64,000 nt of DNA from Bacteroides sp. OM05-12 (GCF_003438995.1 NZ_QSUN01000014.1:1-64000), one strand, 5' to 3'; counted from the stretch's first letter, positions 45,695-55,112 are shown. Numbers and translations are program-made. Notes: generated by a model from the letters alone, not told the origin.

Positions 45695-47041
45695 ATGGAG
45701 CTTGATTTACTTACAGCTATCTCGCCGATTGATGGCCGATATAGAAACAAGGTGGAGGCTTTAGCCTCTTATTTTTCAGAATATGCACTTATCAAATACC
45801 GTGTCCGGGTAGAAGTGGAATACTTTATTATGCTTTGTGAATTGCCGTTACCTCAACTGAAAGGTGTTGACAGTAATGTATTTGATAAGCTTAGAAATAT
45901 ATATCGTAATTTTACGGAAGCTGATGCCGGACGCATTAAAGAAATAGAAAGTGTAACCAACCATGATGTTAAAGCTGTAGAATATTTCCTGAAAGAGAAG
46001 TTTGATGAAATGGGTGGTTTGGATGAATACAAAGAATTTATTCATTTTGGACTTACCTCACAGGATATAAATAATACTTCTGTTCCTTTGTCTGTAAAGG
46101 AGGCGTTGGAAAATGTATATTATCCTCAAATAGAAGAGTTGATTGCGCAGTTGAAAAGTTATGCTCAGGAATGGGCGGAAATACCGATGTTGGCAAAGAC
46201 TCATGGACAACCGGCTTCACCTACGCGCTTGGGAAAAGAGATTATGGTATTTGTGTCTCGTTTGGAACGTCAGCTTGAAACATTAAAGGCTTGCCCTGTT
46301 ACTGCTAAGTTTGGTGGTGCTACAGGAAATTATAATGCTCATCATGTAGCATATCCGTCTTATGATTGGAAAGCTTTTGGTAATCGTTTTGTTGCGGAGA
46401 AGTTGGGCTTGGTTCGTGAAGAATATACGACACAGATCTCCAATTACGATAATCTTTCTGCTGTTTTGGATGCAATGAAGCGGGTTAATACAATTATGAT
46501 TGATATGAACCGTGATTTCTGGCAATATATCTCAATGGAATATTTCAAGCAGAAGATTAAAGCCGGTGAGGTTGGTTCAAGTGCCATGCCGCATAAAGTG
46601 AATCCTATTGATTTTGAGAATGCAGAGGGCAATTTAGGTATTGCCAATGCAATATTTGAACATTTGGCTACTAAACTTCCGGTTTCACGTTTGCAGCGTG
46701 ATTTGACGGATTCAACGGTGCTTCGTAATATTGGCGTACCGTTTGGACATACGATTATTGCTATTCAAAGCTCTCTGAAAGGATTGCGTAAGCTATTGCT
46801 GAACGAGAAAGCGATATTTAATGATTTGGATAATTGTTGGAGTGTAGTGGCCGAAGCTATTCAGACTATTTTGCGTCGTGAGGCGTATCCTCATCCTTAT
46901 GAGGCGTTGAAAGCATTGACTCGTACAAATCAAGCAATTACCGAAAGTTCGATTAAAGAGTTTATTGAGGAGTTGAATGTCAGTGAAGATATTAAGAAAG
47001 AATTGCGGGCTATAACGCCACGTAATTATACGGGAATTTAA
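45695..47041 (+). CDS. purB: Adenylosuccinate lyase
   Basis: Catalyses two fumarate-releasing steps of purine synthesis (SAICAR to AICAR, adenylosuccinate to AMP). The family signature is GSSAMPHKVNP (about 295), holding the flexible active-site loop. The substrate-binding His occurs in THGQPASPTRLG. 448 residues; it has the longer E. coli-like form. Cytoplasmic homotetramer. Confidence 0.96.
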   Translation: MELDLLTAISPIDGRYRNKVEALASYFSEYALIKYRVRVEVEYFIMLCELPLPQLKGVDSNVFDKLRNIYRNFTEADAGRIKEIESVTNHDVKAVEYFLKEKFDEMGGLDEYKEFIHFGLTSQDINNTSVPLSVKEALENVYYPQIEELIAQLKSYAQEWAEIPMLAKTHGQPASPTRLGKEIMVFVSRLERQLETLKACPVTAKFGGATGNYNAHHVAYPSYDWKAFGNRFVAEKLGLVREEYTTQISNYDNLSAVLDAMKRVNTIMIDMNRDFWQYISMEYFKQKIKAGEVGSSAMPHKVNPIDFENAEGNLGIANAIFEHLATKLPVSRLQRDLTDSTVLRNIGVPFGHTIIAIQSSLKGLRKLLLNEKAIFNDLDNCWSVVAEAIQTILRREAYPHPYEALKALTRTNQAITESSIKEFIEELNVSEDIKKELRAITPRNYTGI

Positions 47042-47108
47042 AGAAACGAGAGATTAAAGTAATAAATAGGTCGTGAGACCATGAGTAATAATTTTATTTT
47101 ATAGAACA

Positions 47109-48515
47109 ATGAGTACAGACAATGAAACTTGGCGTGAAAACTCCACAGAGGGGCAGGACGCCGGCCGTGATGGTAACAGGTCTTTTAATAGAGATGGTAA
47201 CTATAATCGTGAGGGACACTATAATCGAGAAGGTGCTGATCGCCCATATCGTCCTTCTTATAATAAATATGGTAGTGACCGTCCGCAACGTCCTTACAAC
47301 CGTGAAGGCGGTGATCGTCCGCGCTTCAATCGTGAAGACCGCCCGCAGCGTTCTTTTAATAGAGAAGACGGAAGCGAACGTCCTTATCGTCCGCGTGTAA
47401 ACAGAGAAGGAAATAGTACAGATCGTCCATATCGCCCTTATAATCGTGAAGGTGGAGATCGGAACTATAATCGTGAGGGTGGCGATCGTCCGTATCGTCC
47501 TTCTTATAATAATAATCGTGAACGTAATTTTAACCGTGAAGACCGGCCATGGCATAACAATTCCGGTGAAGGAAATAGTGACAGACCTAGGTTCCAACGC
47601 CCTAATACCAATTATGGCGGTAATTCTTATAATCGTGAGGGCGGTGATCGCCCGCGTCGTCCGCGTATTAACAGTGGAGGAGGAAGCTATGGACAAGGAT
47701 TTTCCCGTCCGGTACGTCGTACGGCTGATTACGATCCGAATGCCAAATATAGTAGAAAGAAACAAATAGAATACAAAGAACAGTTTGTTGATCCGAATGA
47801 ACCGATCCGTTTGAATAAGTTCCTTGCTAATGCAGGTGTATGTTCACGTCGTGAGGCCGATGAATTTATCACAGCAGGTGTTGTCTCTGTAAACGGTGAA
47901 GTCGTTACTGAATTGGGAACAAAGATTAAGCGTTCCGACGTAGTTAAGTTTCATGACGAACCGGTTAGTATAGAACGTAAAGTTTATGTTTTGCTCAATA
48001 AGCCGAAAGATTGTGTAACAACTTCGGATGATCCACAGGAACGTCGTACTGTTATGGACTTTGTGAAAGGTGCATGTAATGAAAGAATTTATCCTGTGGG
48101 ACGTTTGGACCGTAACACTACCGGAGTGCTTCTTTTGACGAATGACGGAGATTTGGCTTCAAAACTGACTCATCCGAAATATCTGAAGAAGAAAATCTAC
48201 CATGTATACTTGGATAAGAATCTGACGAAAGCGGATATGGATCAGATAGCAGCCGGTGTTCAATTGGAAGACGGTGAAATTCATGCAGATACTATCAGTT
48301 ATGCTTCGGATACGGATAAAGCGCAAGTTGGTATTGAAATCCACTCAGGAAAGAATCGTATCGTGCGTCGTATATTCGAATCGTTGGGTTATAAAGTGAT
48401 GAAACTCGACCGTGTATTCTTTGCCGGACTTACAAAGAAGAACCTTCGTCGTGGCGAATGGAGATACTTGACAGAACAAGAGGTTAATTTCCTCCGTATG
48501 GGTTCTTTTGAGTAA
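47109..48515 (+). CDS. rRNA pseudouridine synthase (RluB/RsuA family) with long disordered N-terminal arm
   Basis: Isomerises uridine in rRNA. Residues 1-225 are a low-complexity region rich in Arg, Asn, Gly and Asp. It is built from variants of NREGGDRPYRP and is probably disordered and RNA-binding. The S4 domain follows (IRLNKFLANAGVCSRREA, about 233-292). The catalytic domain has Asp334 in GRLDRNTTGVLLLTNDG and the motif KNRIVRRIFESLGY. The catalytic part is the size of E. coli RluB/RsuA, so the arm is an addition. ATG 47109. The repeats create long antisense open frames that are not genes. Confidence 0.93.
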   Translation: MSTDNETWRENSTEGQDAGRDGNRSFNRDGNYNREGHYNREGADRPYRPSYNKYGSDRPQRPYNREGGDRPRFNREDRPQRSFNREDGSERPYRPRVNREGNSTDRPYRPYNREGGDRNYNREGGDRPYRPSYNNNRERNFNREDRPWHNNSGEGNSDRPRFQRPNTNYGGNSYNREGGDRPRRPRINSGGGSYGQGFSRPVRRTADYDPNAKYSRKKQIEYKEQFVDPNEPIRLNKFLANAGVCSRREADEFITAGVVSVNGEVVTELGTKIKRSDVVKFHDEPVSIERKVYVLLNKPKDCVTTSDDPQERRTVMDFVKGACNERIYPVGRLDRNTTGVLLLTNDGDLASKLTHPKYLKKKIYHVYLDKNLTKADMDQIAAGVQLEDGEIHADTISYASDTDKAQVGIEIHSGKNRIVRRIFESLGYKVMKLDRVFFAGLTKKNLRRGEWRYLTEQEVNFLRMGSFE

Positions 48516-48545
48516 TATATATAATGTAGTACAAAATAAAAAATT

Positions 48546-49952
48546 ATGGAAAAGATTCGTAGAACAAGAATTGCAGATGTACTGAAATCAGAGAGTTTCG
48601 GTACGAAAGTAAATGTCAGGGGATGGGTACGTACTCGCAGAGGCAGTAAGCAAGTAAACTTTATCGCGTTAAATGACGGTTCTACTATAAATAATCTGCA
48701 GATTGTTGTCGATATTGATAACTTTGATGAAGAGGTGCTGAAGTTGGTTACTACCGGAGCTTGTATCAGTGTGAACGGTACATTGGTAGAATCCGTAGGG
48801 CAGAAACAGAAAGTGGAAATGCATGCTGACGAGATAGAAGTGCTTGGAGCGGCAGATCCTGCTACTTACCCACTTCAGAAGAAAGGTCATACGATGGAAT
48901 TCCTTCGTGAGATTGCTCACCTTCGTCCGCGTACGAATACTTTCGGAGCGGTGTTCCGTATTCGTCATAATATGGCAATTGCTATTCATAAGTTCTTCCA
49001 TGACAGAGGCTTTTACTATTTTCATACGCCTATTGTCACGGGATCAGACTGTGAAGGTGCCGGACAAATGTTTCAGGTGACTACGATGAACCTGTATGAT
49101 TTGAAGAAAGATGAAAATGGTTCTATCATTTATGATAACGACTTCTTCGGCAAACAGGCAAGTCTTACAGTTTCCGGTCAGTTGGAAGGTGAATTGGCTG
49201 CGACGGCTTTAGGTGCCATCTATACGTTTGGTCCTACTTTCCGCGCCGAGAACTCTAATACTCCGCGTCACTTGGCTGAGTTTTGGATGATCGAACCGGA
49301 GGTTGCCTTCAATGAGATTGAAGATAACATGGATTTGGCGGAAGAGTTTATTAAGTATTGTGTGAAGTGGGCGCTTGATAATTGCCGTGATGATGTACAG
49401 TTCCTGAACGATATGTTTGACAAAGAGCTTATCACTCGTTTGGAAGGTGTGTTGAGAGATGATTTTGTGCGTCTGCCTTATACGGATGGTATCAAGATTT
49501 TGGAAGAGGCTGTAGCTAAAGGACATAAATTTGAATATCCTGTTTATTGGGGAGTTGATTTGGCTTCTGAGCATGAACGCTTCTTGGTGGAAGAACATTT
49601 CAAACGTCCGGTTATACTGACTGATTATCCGAAAGAAATCAAGGCTTTCTATATGAAGCAGAACGAAGATGGAAAAACAGTTCGTGCAATGGACGTGTTA
49701 TTCCCGAAAATCGGTGAGATTATTGGCGGTTCGGAACGTGAATCGGATTATGATAAATTACTTTCACGTATCAAAGAGTTGGATATTCCGATGAAAGATA
49801 TGTGGTGGTATCTGGATACCCGTCGGTTCGGCTCTTGTCCTCACTCCGGTTTCGGCTTGGGCTTTGAGCGTTTGTTATTGTTTGTTACTGGTATGACAAA
49901 TATCCGCGACGTGATTCCGTTCCCGAGAACACCGAAGAATGCAGAATTTTAA
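48546..49952 (+). CDS. asnS: Asparaginyl-tRNA synthetase
   Basis: Class IIb aminoacyl-tRNA synthetase. The N-terminal OB-fold anticodon-binding domain ([19 protein letters not shown]) leads to a catalytic core with motif 2 in [20 protein letters not shown] and motif 3 in [12 protein letters not shown]. 468 residues, full length. The lack of the AspRS insertion and the overall form fit AsnRS. It starts 30 bases after the pseudouridine synthase. Confidence 0.96.
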   Translation: MEKIRRTRIADVLKSESFGTKVNVRGWVRTRRGSKQVNFIALNDGSTINNLQIVVDIDNFDEEVLKLVTTGACISVNGTLVESVGQKQKVEMHADEIEVLGAADPATYPLQKKGHTMEFLREIAHLRPRTNTFGAVFRIRHNMAIAIHKFFHDRGFYYFHTPIVTGSDCEGAGQMFQVTTMNLYDLKKDENGSIIYDNDFFGKQASLTVSGQLEGELAATALGAIYTFGPTFRAENSNTPRHLAEFWMIEPEVAFNEIEDNMDLAEEFIKYCVKWALDNCRDDVQFLNDMFDKELITRLEGVLRDDFVRLPYTDGIKILEEAVAKGHKFEYPVYWGVDLASEHERFLVEEHFKRPVILTDYPKEIKAFYMKQNEDGKTVRAMDVLFPKIGEIIGGSERESDYDKLLSRIKELDIPMKDMWWYLDTRRFGSCPHSGFGLGFERLLLFVTGMTNIRDVIPFPRTPKNAEF

Positions 49953-50044
49953 TAAGAGTTTTAATAACTGAAATAGAAGGGGATAGATCAGAGATGGTTT
50001 ATCCCCTTATCTTTTGCTGGAAATGAAAAATATGAATGAAAGCA

Positions 50045-50074
50045 TTTGATTTATAGATTAATTTTGTAATTTTG
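50045..50074 (+). promoter_or_regulatory. Promoter of the DUF4488-like gene
   Basis: TTTG (50045-50048), 18 bases, TAATTTTG (50067-50074). A second TAATTTTG lies immediately before it (50059-50066), so two start points are possible. Confidence 0.65.
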
Positions 50075-50150
50075 GAAATACATTGATTCTGTATAAAGTT
50101 TCTTTGTGGCCTTGTTGACAAGCCTTTTATTAACTATAATATATATAGGT

Positions 50151-50645
50151 ATGAAACAACACTATTCTTTTATCATTCTGGCAGCGATGCTGCTGGGGGT
50201 AATAAATGTCATGGCGCAAGAAACTGATAGTAGTTTTAAGCCTGCCAATCTGAAAGGTATCTGGCAAATGTGTTTTTATGTATCAGAGTCGCCTGATATT
50301 CCCGGTGAATTGAAGCCCGGCAATACTTTTAAAGTCTTGACCGATGATGGACACATCACAAATTTTACAGTCATTCCTAATAAAGGGGCAATTATTACGG
50401 GAGAAGGCTTGTATGAACAAACTTCGGATAATACGTATGTAGAAAATATCAGCCGTTCTATTCATCTTCCCATGCTTAATGGTAAACCTAATACTCTGAC
50501 TTTTGAGATACAGGAAAACCGATTGTTGAAGCTTAAATTCTATATAGAAAAAGATGAGTATGGGAATACAGTGGATACGTGGTATCACGAAATATGGATG
50601 AGAGTTAATATGCCGCCGAAATATCCGAAAGATTTAGTTCGGTAA
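50151..50645 (+). CDS. DUF4488-like secreted protein
   Basis: About 164 residues. A signal peptide (MKQHYSFIILAAMLLGVINV) is followed by a small lipocalin-like beta-barrel domain: LKGIWQMCFYVSES, GAIITGEGLYEQTSDNTYVE and WYHEIWMRV. This agrees with the Bacteroidales DUF4488 family, of unknown function. ATG 50151 is preferred over an in-frame ATG-less extension from 50106. Copy D of the dispersed repeat lies 103 bases after the stop. Confidence 0.8.
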   Translation: MKQHYSFIILAAMLLGVINVMAQETDSSFKPANLKGIWQMCFYVSESPDIPGELKPGNTFKVLTDDGHITNFTVIPNKGAIITGEGLYEQTSDNTYVENISRSIHLPMLNGKPNTLTFEIQENRLLKLKFYIEKDEYGNTVDTWYHEIWMRVNMPPKYPKDLVR

Positions 50646-50747
50646 TGTAGAATGGATGAGATCTCTTTGTGGATCAGATACTTGTCTTTTATTTGGTTTA
50701 ATCGTATAGCATAGGGACGTATTGTGTATTAGTACGTGTCGTTCAAC

Positions 50748-50822
50748 ATACGGTCGATTGATTACAAACGATAGGAGTTTGCAGACAAACGACCGTATGT
50801 TTGTCATCAATCGACCGTATGT
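50748..50822 (+). repeat. Dispersed hairpin element, copy D (shortest)
   Basis: The left arm ATACGGTCGATTGAT (50748-50762) can pair with a nearby right arm (50784-50798, imperfect) together with the inner stem CAAAC/GTTTG. It can instead pair perfectly over 15 bases with a second right arm at 50806-50820. The two CCGT anchors (50793, 50814) are 21 bases apart. The remaining sequence to 50961 is AT-rich, with no gene seen. Confidence 0.82.
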
Positions 50823-50961
50823 TCTTTTAAACAGAACTGCACTCCTAAAAGTTGGACGGCTTTGATTTTTGTTTGAATTGCATAGAAATGGAAATTTGTG
50901 TGCTGTACACTTGGATGGAATACTAGATTTGGTGTTCCTAAAAGATAAATGAGCATATTTC

Positions 50962-50991
50962 TTTGTCGTAAATAATTTATATATATCTTTG
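50962..50991 (+). promoter_or_regulatory. Promoter of the lipoprotein/barrel gene
   Basis: TTTG (50962-50965), 18 bases, TATCTTTG (50984-50991), 47 bases before the start at 51038. Confidence 0.7.
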
Positions 50992-51037
50992 CGGATATTA
51001 AAACAAAGCGACAAACATTTTAATAGACTAAATTATA

Positions 51038-52054
51038 ATGAAAAAAACAAATCTACTTCTATGCACGCTGTTTCTGGTTTTTATATTGACAAGTTGTTCG
51101 CCAAGAATAACAACTACTGTTTTTAAACAATATCCTCCTGTGGATAAAACAGCTCCGGTACGCGTGTTTGAATATGGAGAGCAAGCGCCGGAGTCATCAG
51201 AGGTTTTAGGCATGGTTGCAATTACGGATAAAGGTTTTACAACGAAATGTGATTATGAAAGCGTAAAAGGTTTTGCCATGGAAGAAACGCGTAGAATGGG
51301 AGGAAATGCTTTTCAGGTGACAGATCATCGGTTGCCTAATTTTTGGGGCAGTACTTGTCATGAGATTGCAGGTACGGCTTTGCGGATACTATTGGAAGAT
51401 TCTACTCTCAATCAAAAACCGCCTTTTAAAATAGAAGATGGCTATCGGCAAGCTTATGGAGTTCGAAGAAGACTCTATCAGACAAGTCCGTTTGATTTTA
51501 CTCTCAACGTGGGTTATGGTGTTATTTATAATCGTACAAAAGGATTGGACAGGTCAGAAAAACGCGCGGAGAGAGAATTAAGTAACGGTTTGACTTGGGA
51601 TGCTACCTTTCATCAATATTTCAAAAACAATATGGGGTGGGGTATTCAATATTCCGGATATAATTCGTCTACAACCTTCTCCGGGTTCGATCATAATGTA
51701 TTACTTACTTATATTGCTCCTCAATATTCATTGAAAGCAGTGTGGGAAAAGTGGGAAATGAAATACGAACTGGGAGTCGGTTATATGAGGTATTATAATA
51801 AGGTGACGGCTCCGCAAGGTGTTGGGGCGGTCTATGGGAATACCATCGCGGCAAATATGACGCTTGGCTTCGAGTATAAGCTGTCCAAACACTTCGGATT
51901 GGGTGTCGATTTAGGATTGGTCGGTGGCTCGTTTGGCAAATTGAAGTATAAAAATCTTATCCCGGAAAGAGAATTGGGAGAGGATGAAAGAATGGGAGTC
52001 GAACGTGTTAATTTCACACTCGGATTCAGGTATTATATAGGTAGAAAGAAGTAG
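51038..52054 (+). CDS. Lipoprotein domain fused to an outer-membrane beta-barrel-like domain
   Basis: 338 residues. Lipoprotein signal with lipobox LTSC (Cys about 20). Residues about 25-125 form a small alpha/beta domain (VFEYGEQAPESSEVLG, MEETRRMGGNAFQVTDH) of the kind seen in stress-induced envelope lipoproteins. Residues about 145-338 alternate polar and aromatic residues with glycine turns and end in FTLGFRYYIG. This is a barrel-like pattern with terminal aromatic residues. The family is not recognised and the function is unknown. Own promoter, no operon partner. Confidence 0.72.
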   Translation: MKKTNLLLCTLFLVFILTSCSPRITTTVFKQYPPVDKTAPVRVFEYGEQAPESSEVLGMVAITDKGFTTKCDYESVKGFAMEETRRMGGNAFQVTDHRLPNFWGSTCHEIAGTALRILLEDSTLNQKPPFKIEDGYRQAYGVRRRLYQTSPFDFTLNVGYGVIYNRTKGLDRSEKRAERELSNGLTWDATFHQYFKNNMGWGIQYSGYNSSTTFSGFDHNVLLTYIAPQYSLKAVWEKWEMKYELGVGYMRYYNKVTAPQGVGAVYGNTIAANMTLGFEYKLSKHFGLGVDLGLVGGSFGKLKYKNLIPERELGEDERMGVERVNFTLGFRYYIGRKK

Positions 52055-52102
52055 AGAACCATTTCTTCCATTTATCTAATAATCAAAAAACAAGAGATTT
52101 CT

Positions 52103-52133
52103 TTTGCCATTTCAAAGAAAAGCAGTACTTTTG
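52103..52133 (+). promoter_or_regulatory. Promoter of the rplM-rpsI unit
   Basis: TTTG (52103-52106), 19 bases, TACTTTTG (52126-52133). The predicted start near 52140 gives a leader of about 120 bases. Confidence 0.85.
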
Positions 52134-52139
52134 CAAGCC

Positions 52140-52259
52140 GATTATTATCCGAACGGATAAGATTTTAATAATAAGCGTGTTATGTAGCTCTTGCCGTTGA
52201 TGGCTGGAGGCACGCGAAAAAAGTTTTTTAGTAGTTAACAATTTAAAAAGAATTTAAGA
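52140..52259 (+). promoter_or_regulatory. Structured leader of rplM (candidate ribosomal-protein leader)
   Basis: The leader holds a TATCC/GGATA hairpin (about 52146-52161). A larger nested stem follows: GCGTG/CACGC (52174 to about 52216) outside, CTC/GAG and GCC/GGC inside. Feedback leaders for L13 operons are known, and I recall a Bacteroidia L13 leader motif being proposed; whether this sequence matches it was not tested. Confidence 0.55.
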
Positions 52260-52721
52260 GTGGATACTTTAAGTTACAAGACCATTTCTGCAAACAAAGC
52301 AACAGCCACTAAAGAGTGGGTCGTTGTGGATGCTACCGATCAGGTGTTGGGTCGCCTCGGTGCTAAAGTTGCGAAACTGTTGAGAGGAAAGTACAAACCA
52401 AACTTTACTCCTCACGTAGATTGCGGTGATAATGTTATTATCATCAATGCAGACAAAGTAAAATTAACCGGAAACAAGTGGACTGACCGTGTTTATTTGT
52501 CATATACAGGCTATCCTGGCGGACAAAAGGAAATGACTCCTGCACGTTTGATCGCTAAACCGAACGGTGAAGAAAGACTTATGAAGAAAGTCGTTAAAGG
52601 TATGCTTCCCAAGAACAGACTGGGAGCGAAATTATTGGGTAACCTTTATGTTTACGCAGGTAGCGAACACAAACATGAAGCTCAAAGCCCGAAAACAATT
52701 GATATAAACTTACTTAAATAA
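52260..52721 (+). CDS. rplM: 50S ribosomal protein L13
   Basis: Early-assembly protein of the large subunit. 153 residues starting at GTG 52260 (MDTLSYKTISANKATATKEW). The conserved core includes VVDATDQVLGRLGAKVAKLLRG and the signature region MLPKNRLGAKLLGNLYVYAG. It is followed after 6 bases by rpsI, the universal L13-S9 pair. Confidence 0.97.
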   Translation: MDTLSYKTISANKATATKEWVVVDATDQVLGRLGAKVAKLLRGKYKPNFTPHVDCGDNVIIINADKVKLTGNKWTDRVYLSYTGYPGGQKEMTPARLIAKPNGEERLMKKVVKGMLPKNRLGAKLLGNLYVYAGSEHKHEAQSPKTIDINLLK

Positions 52722-52727
52722 TAAATA

Positions 52728-53114
52728 ATGGAAGTAGTAAATGCATTAGGCAGACGTAAACGCGCTATTGCTCGCGTATTCGTAAGCGAAGGTACAGGAA
52801 AGATTACTATAAATAAGAGAGACCTCGCAGAGTACTTTCCATCAACTATTCTTCAGTATGTTGTAAAACAACCATTGAATAAACTTGAAGTTGCTGAGAA
52901 GTATGACATCAAAGTTAACCTTTGTGGCGGTGGTTTCACCGGACAATCACAAGCTTTGCGTTTAGCTATCTCTCGCGCTTTGGTGAAAATCAATGCTGAT
53001 GATAAAAAAGCTCTTCGTGCAGAAGGATTTATGACTCGCGATCCTCGTTCTGTTGAACGTAAGAAACCTGGTCAGCCGAAAGCTCGTAGAAGATTCCAGT
53101 TCAGTAAACGTTAA
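52728..53114 (+). CDS. rpsI: 30S ribosomal protein S9
   Basis: 128 residues. The N-terminus reads LGRRKRAIARVFVSEGTGK, the central GGGFTGQSQALRLAISRAL is the family signature, and the C-terminal tail RRRFQFSKR is the extension that reaches the P-site tRNA. Translationally close to rplM. Confidence 0.97.
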   Translation: MEVVNALGRRKRAIARVFVSEGTGKITINKRDLAEYFPSTILQYVVKQPLNKLEVAEKYDIKVNLCGGGFTGQSQALRLAISRALVKINADDKKALRAEGFMTRDPRSVERKKPGQPKARRRFQFSKR

Positions 53115-53235
53115 TATTTGCTGGAAGATTCTGGCGGGATTACGTTTAGTATCTAAACTACCGGGATTCAAGATGACTACCCGGCGGTTGGTTTAGAAAA
53201 ACAAAAAAGAAAGTAAACGATTAAAAGAAAAAACA

Positions 53236-54072
53236 ATGTCAAGAACAAATTTTGATACATTATTGGAAGCTGGTTGCCACTTCGGTCACCTTAAGAGAAA
53301 ATGGAATCCGGCAATGGCTCCTTATATTTTCATGGAACGTAATGGTATTCATATCATTGACCTCCATAAAACTGTCGCTAAGATAGACGAAGCTGCTGAA
53401 GCTTTGAAACAAATCGCAAAATCAGGAAAGAAAGTCCTGTTTGTTGCTACTAAAAAACAAGCAAAACAAGTTGTGGCTGACAAAGCTACATCTGTAAATA
53501 TGCCTTATGTAATCGAGCGTTGGCCGGGTGGTATGTTGACTAACTTCCCGACTATCCGTAAGGCTGTTAAGAAGATGGCTACTATCGATAAGTTAACTAG
53601 CGATGGTACTTTCTCTAATCTCTCTAAGAGAGAAATTCTTCAAATTTCACGTCAACGTGCTAAATTGGAAAAGAACCTAGGTTCTATCGCTGATTTGACC
53701 CGTCTTCCTTCTGCATTGTTCGTAATCGACGTAATGAAGGAAAATATTGCAGTTCGTGAAGCTAACCGTTTAGGTATTCCTGTGTTTGCTGTCGTAGATA
53801 CCAATTCAGATCCTAGCAATGTAGATTTCGTTATCCCTGCAAATGATGACGCTACAAAATCTATCGAGGTAATCCTTGATGCTTGTTGTGCTGCAATGGC
53901 AGAAGGTTTAGAGGAAAGAAAGGCTGAAAAAGTTGATATGGAAGCTGCCGGTGAGGCTCCTGCTACTAAGGGAAAGAAAAAATCAGCAAAAGCAAGATTG
54001 GACAAAGCTGAAGAAGAAGCAATCAATGCTGCTAAAGCTGCCGCTTTCTTGAAAGAAGACGAAGAAGCTTAA
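53236..54072 (+). CDS. rpsB: 30S ribosomal protein S2
   Basis: 278 residues with signature stretches LLEAGCHFGHLKRKWNPAM, PYIFMERNGIHIIDL and FVIDVMKENIAVREANRLGI. The C-terminal 40 residues are an Ala/Lys/Glu-rich extension beyond the usual fold (E. coli S2 has 241 residues). It lies 121 bases after rpsI and is followed by tsf, the standard order. Confidence 0.97.
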   Translation: MSRTNFDTLLEAGCHFGHLKRKWNPAMAPYIFMERNGIHIIDLHKTVAKIDEAAEALKQIAKSGKKVLFVATKKQAKQVVADKATSVNMPYVIERWPGGMLTNFPTIRKAVKKMATIDKLTSDGTFSNLSKREILQISRQRAKLEKNLGSIADLTRLPSALFVIDVMKENIAVREANRLGIPVFAVVDTNSDPSNVDFVIPANDDATKSIEVILDACCAAMAEGLEERKAEKVDMEAAGEAPATKGKKKSAKARLDKAEEEAINAAKAAAFLKEDEEA

Positions 54073-54078
54073 TATAAT

Positions 54079-54157
54079 TGAGAGTTGAGGGTTGAGAATT
54101 GAAAGTGGAGAGTCATGCTTATATAACTCTCAATTCTCAACTTTCGACTCTCAACTG
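54079..54157. repeat. TTGAGAATTGA-type inverted repeat between rpsB and tsf
   Basis: A stretch built of TTGAGAGTTGAG words (54078-54112) faces its inverse (54126-54157). TTGAGAATT (54092-54100) and AATTCTCAA (54132-54140) are perfect complements. The same family occurs at 21119-21186. It could form a long hairpin in the rpsB-tsf transcript and reduce read-through, although no T run is optimal. Confidence 0.65.
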
Positions 54158-54197
54158 TTTTTAAACTAATATTAAACCCAATAAAATAAAGAAGACT

Positions 54198-55022
54198 ATG
54201 GCTGTAAGTATGGCTGATATAACCAAGCTGCGTAAAATGACGGGAGCTGGTATGATGGATTGTAAAAATGCACTGGCTGATGCGGAAGGAGATTTCGACA
54301 AGGCAATGGAGATCATCCGTAAAAAAGGACAGGCTGTTGCTGCGAAACGTTCTGACCGTGAAGCTTCAGAAGGTTGTGTACTTGCTAAAAGCGCAGGTGA
54401 ATTTGCTGCAATCATCGCTTTGAAATGTGAAACAGACTTCGTTGCAAAGAATGCTGACTTCGTTAAGTTAACTCAAGATATTTTGGATGCTGCCGTTGCT
54501 AACAAATGCAAGACATTGGATGAAGTGAAAGCTCTTCCGATGGGTAATGCAACTGTTGCTGAAGCAGTGGTTGATCGTAGTGGTATCACAGGTGAGAAAA
54601 TGGAATTAGACGGATATATGTTCGTTGAAGGTCCTGCAACTGCAGTTTATAACCACCAAGGAAAGAATGCGCTTTGTACAATTGCTGCTTTCAATAAGGC
54701 TGCTGATGAAAAAGTTGCTCATGAAGTTGTTATGCAGATTGCTGCGATGAATCCGCTTTCTATTGATGAAAAAGATTTAGATCCTGTAATTTTGGAACGT
54801 GAAAAAGAAATTGCAGCAGATAAAGCTCGTCAAGAAGGTAAGCCTGAAAATATGATTGAGAAAATCGCTATGGGCCGTATCAGCAAATTCTACAAAGAAG
54901 TTTGTTTGTTGAAGCAAGAGGATATTATGGATCCTAAGAAAACTGTAGCTGATGTCTTGAAAGATTCAGATAAAGATTTGACGGTTGTTGCTTTCAAACG
55001 TTTTACATTAAGAGCAGAATAA
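54198..55022 (+). CDS. tsf: Elongation factor Ts
   Basis: Guanine-nucleotide exchange factor of EF-Tu. The N-terminal UBA-like domain is evident (ITKLRKMTGAGMMDCKNAL), and the signature for exchange follows (ALKCETDFVAKN, the TDFV motif that contacts EF-Tu). 274 residues, close to E. coli (283). ATG 54198; an internal ATG at 54210 also fits. Confidence 0.97.
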   Translation: MAVSMADITKLRKMTGAGMMDCKNALADAEGDFDKAMEIIRKKGQAVAAKRSDREASEGCVLAKSAGEFAAIIALKCETDFVAKNADFVKLTQDILDAAVANKCKTLDEVKALPMGNATVAEAVVDRSGITGEKMELDGYMFVEGPATAVYNHQGKNALCTIAAFNKAADEKVAHEVVMQIAAMNPLSIDEKDLDPVILEREKEIAADKARQEGKPENMIEKIAMGRISKFYKEVCLLKQEDIMDPKKTVADVLKDSDKDLTVVAFKRFTLRAE

Positions 55023-55040
55023 GCCAATAACTGAATAAAT

Positions 55041-55112
55041 AGGAAAACTGTCTCAAATTAAACTACCATGATCTTCTATCATCAGTAGTTTAATTTGAGA
55101 CAGTTCTTTTTT
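55041..55112. terminator. Strong bidirectional terminator between tsf and the LPS locus
   Basis: AACTGTCTCAAATTAAACTAC and its exact complement form a 21-base stem separated by about 19 bases, with an A-rich stretch before and T run after. It stops both tsf (plus) and the glycosyltransferase (minus). Confidence 0.93.

Noticed and set aside
47094..47765. 223-residue minus-strand open frame
   Set aside because: It is the antisense of the repeat-rich arm of the pseudouridine synthase; its Thr/Ile-rich composition simply mirrors the repeats.
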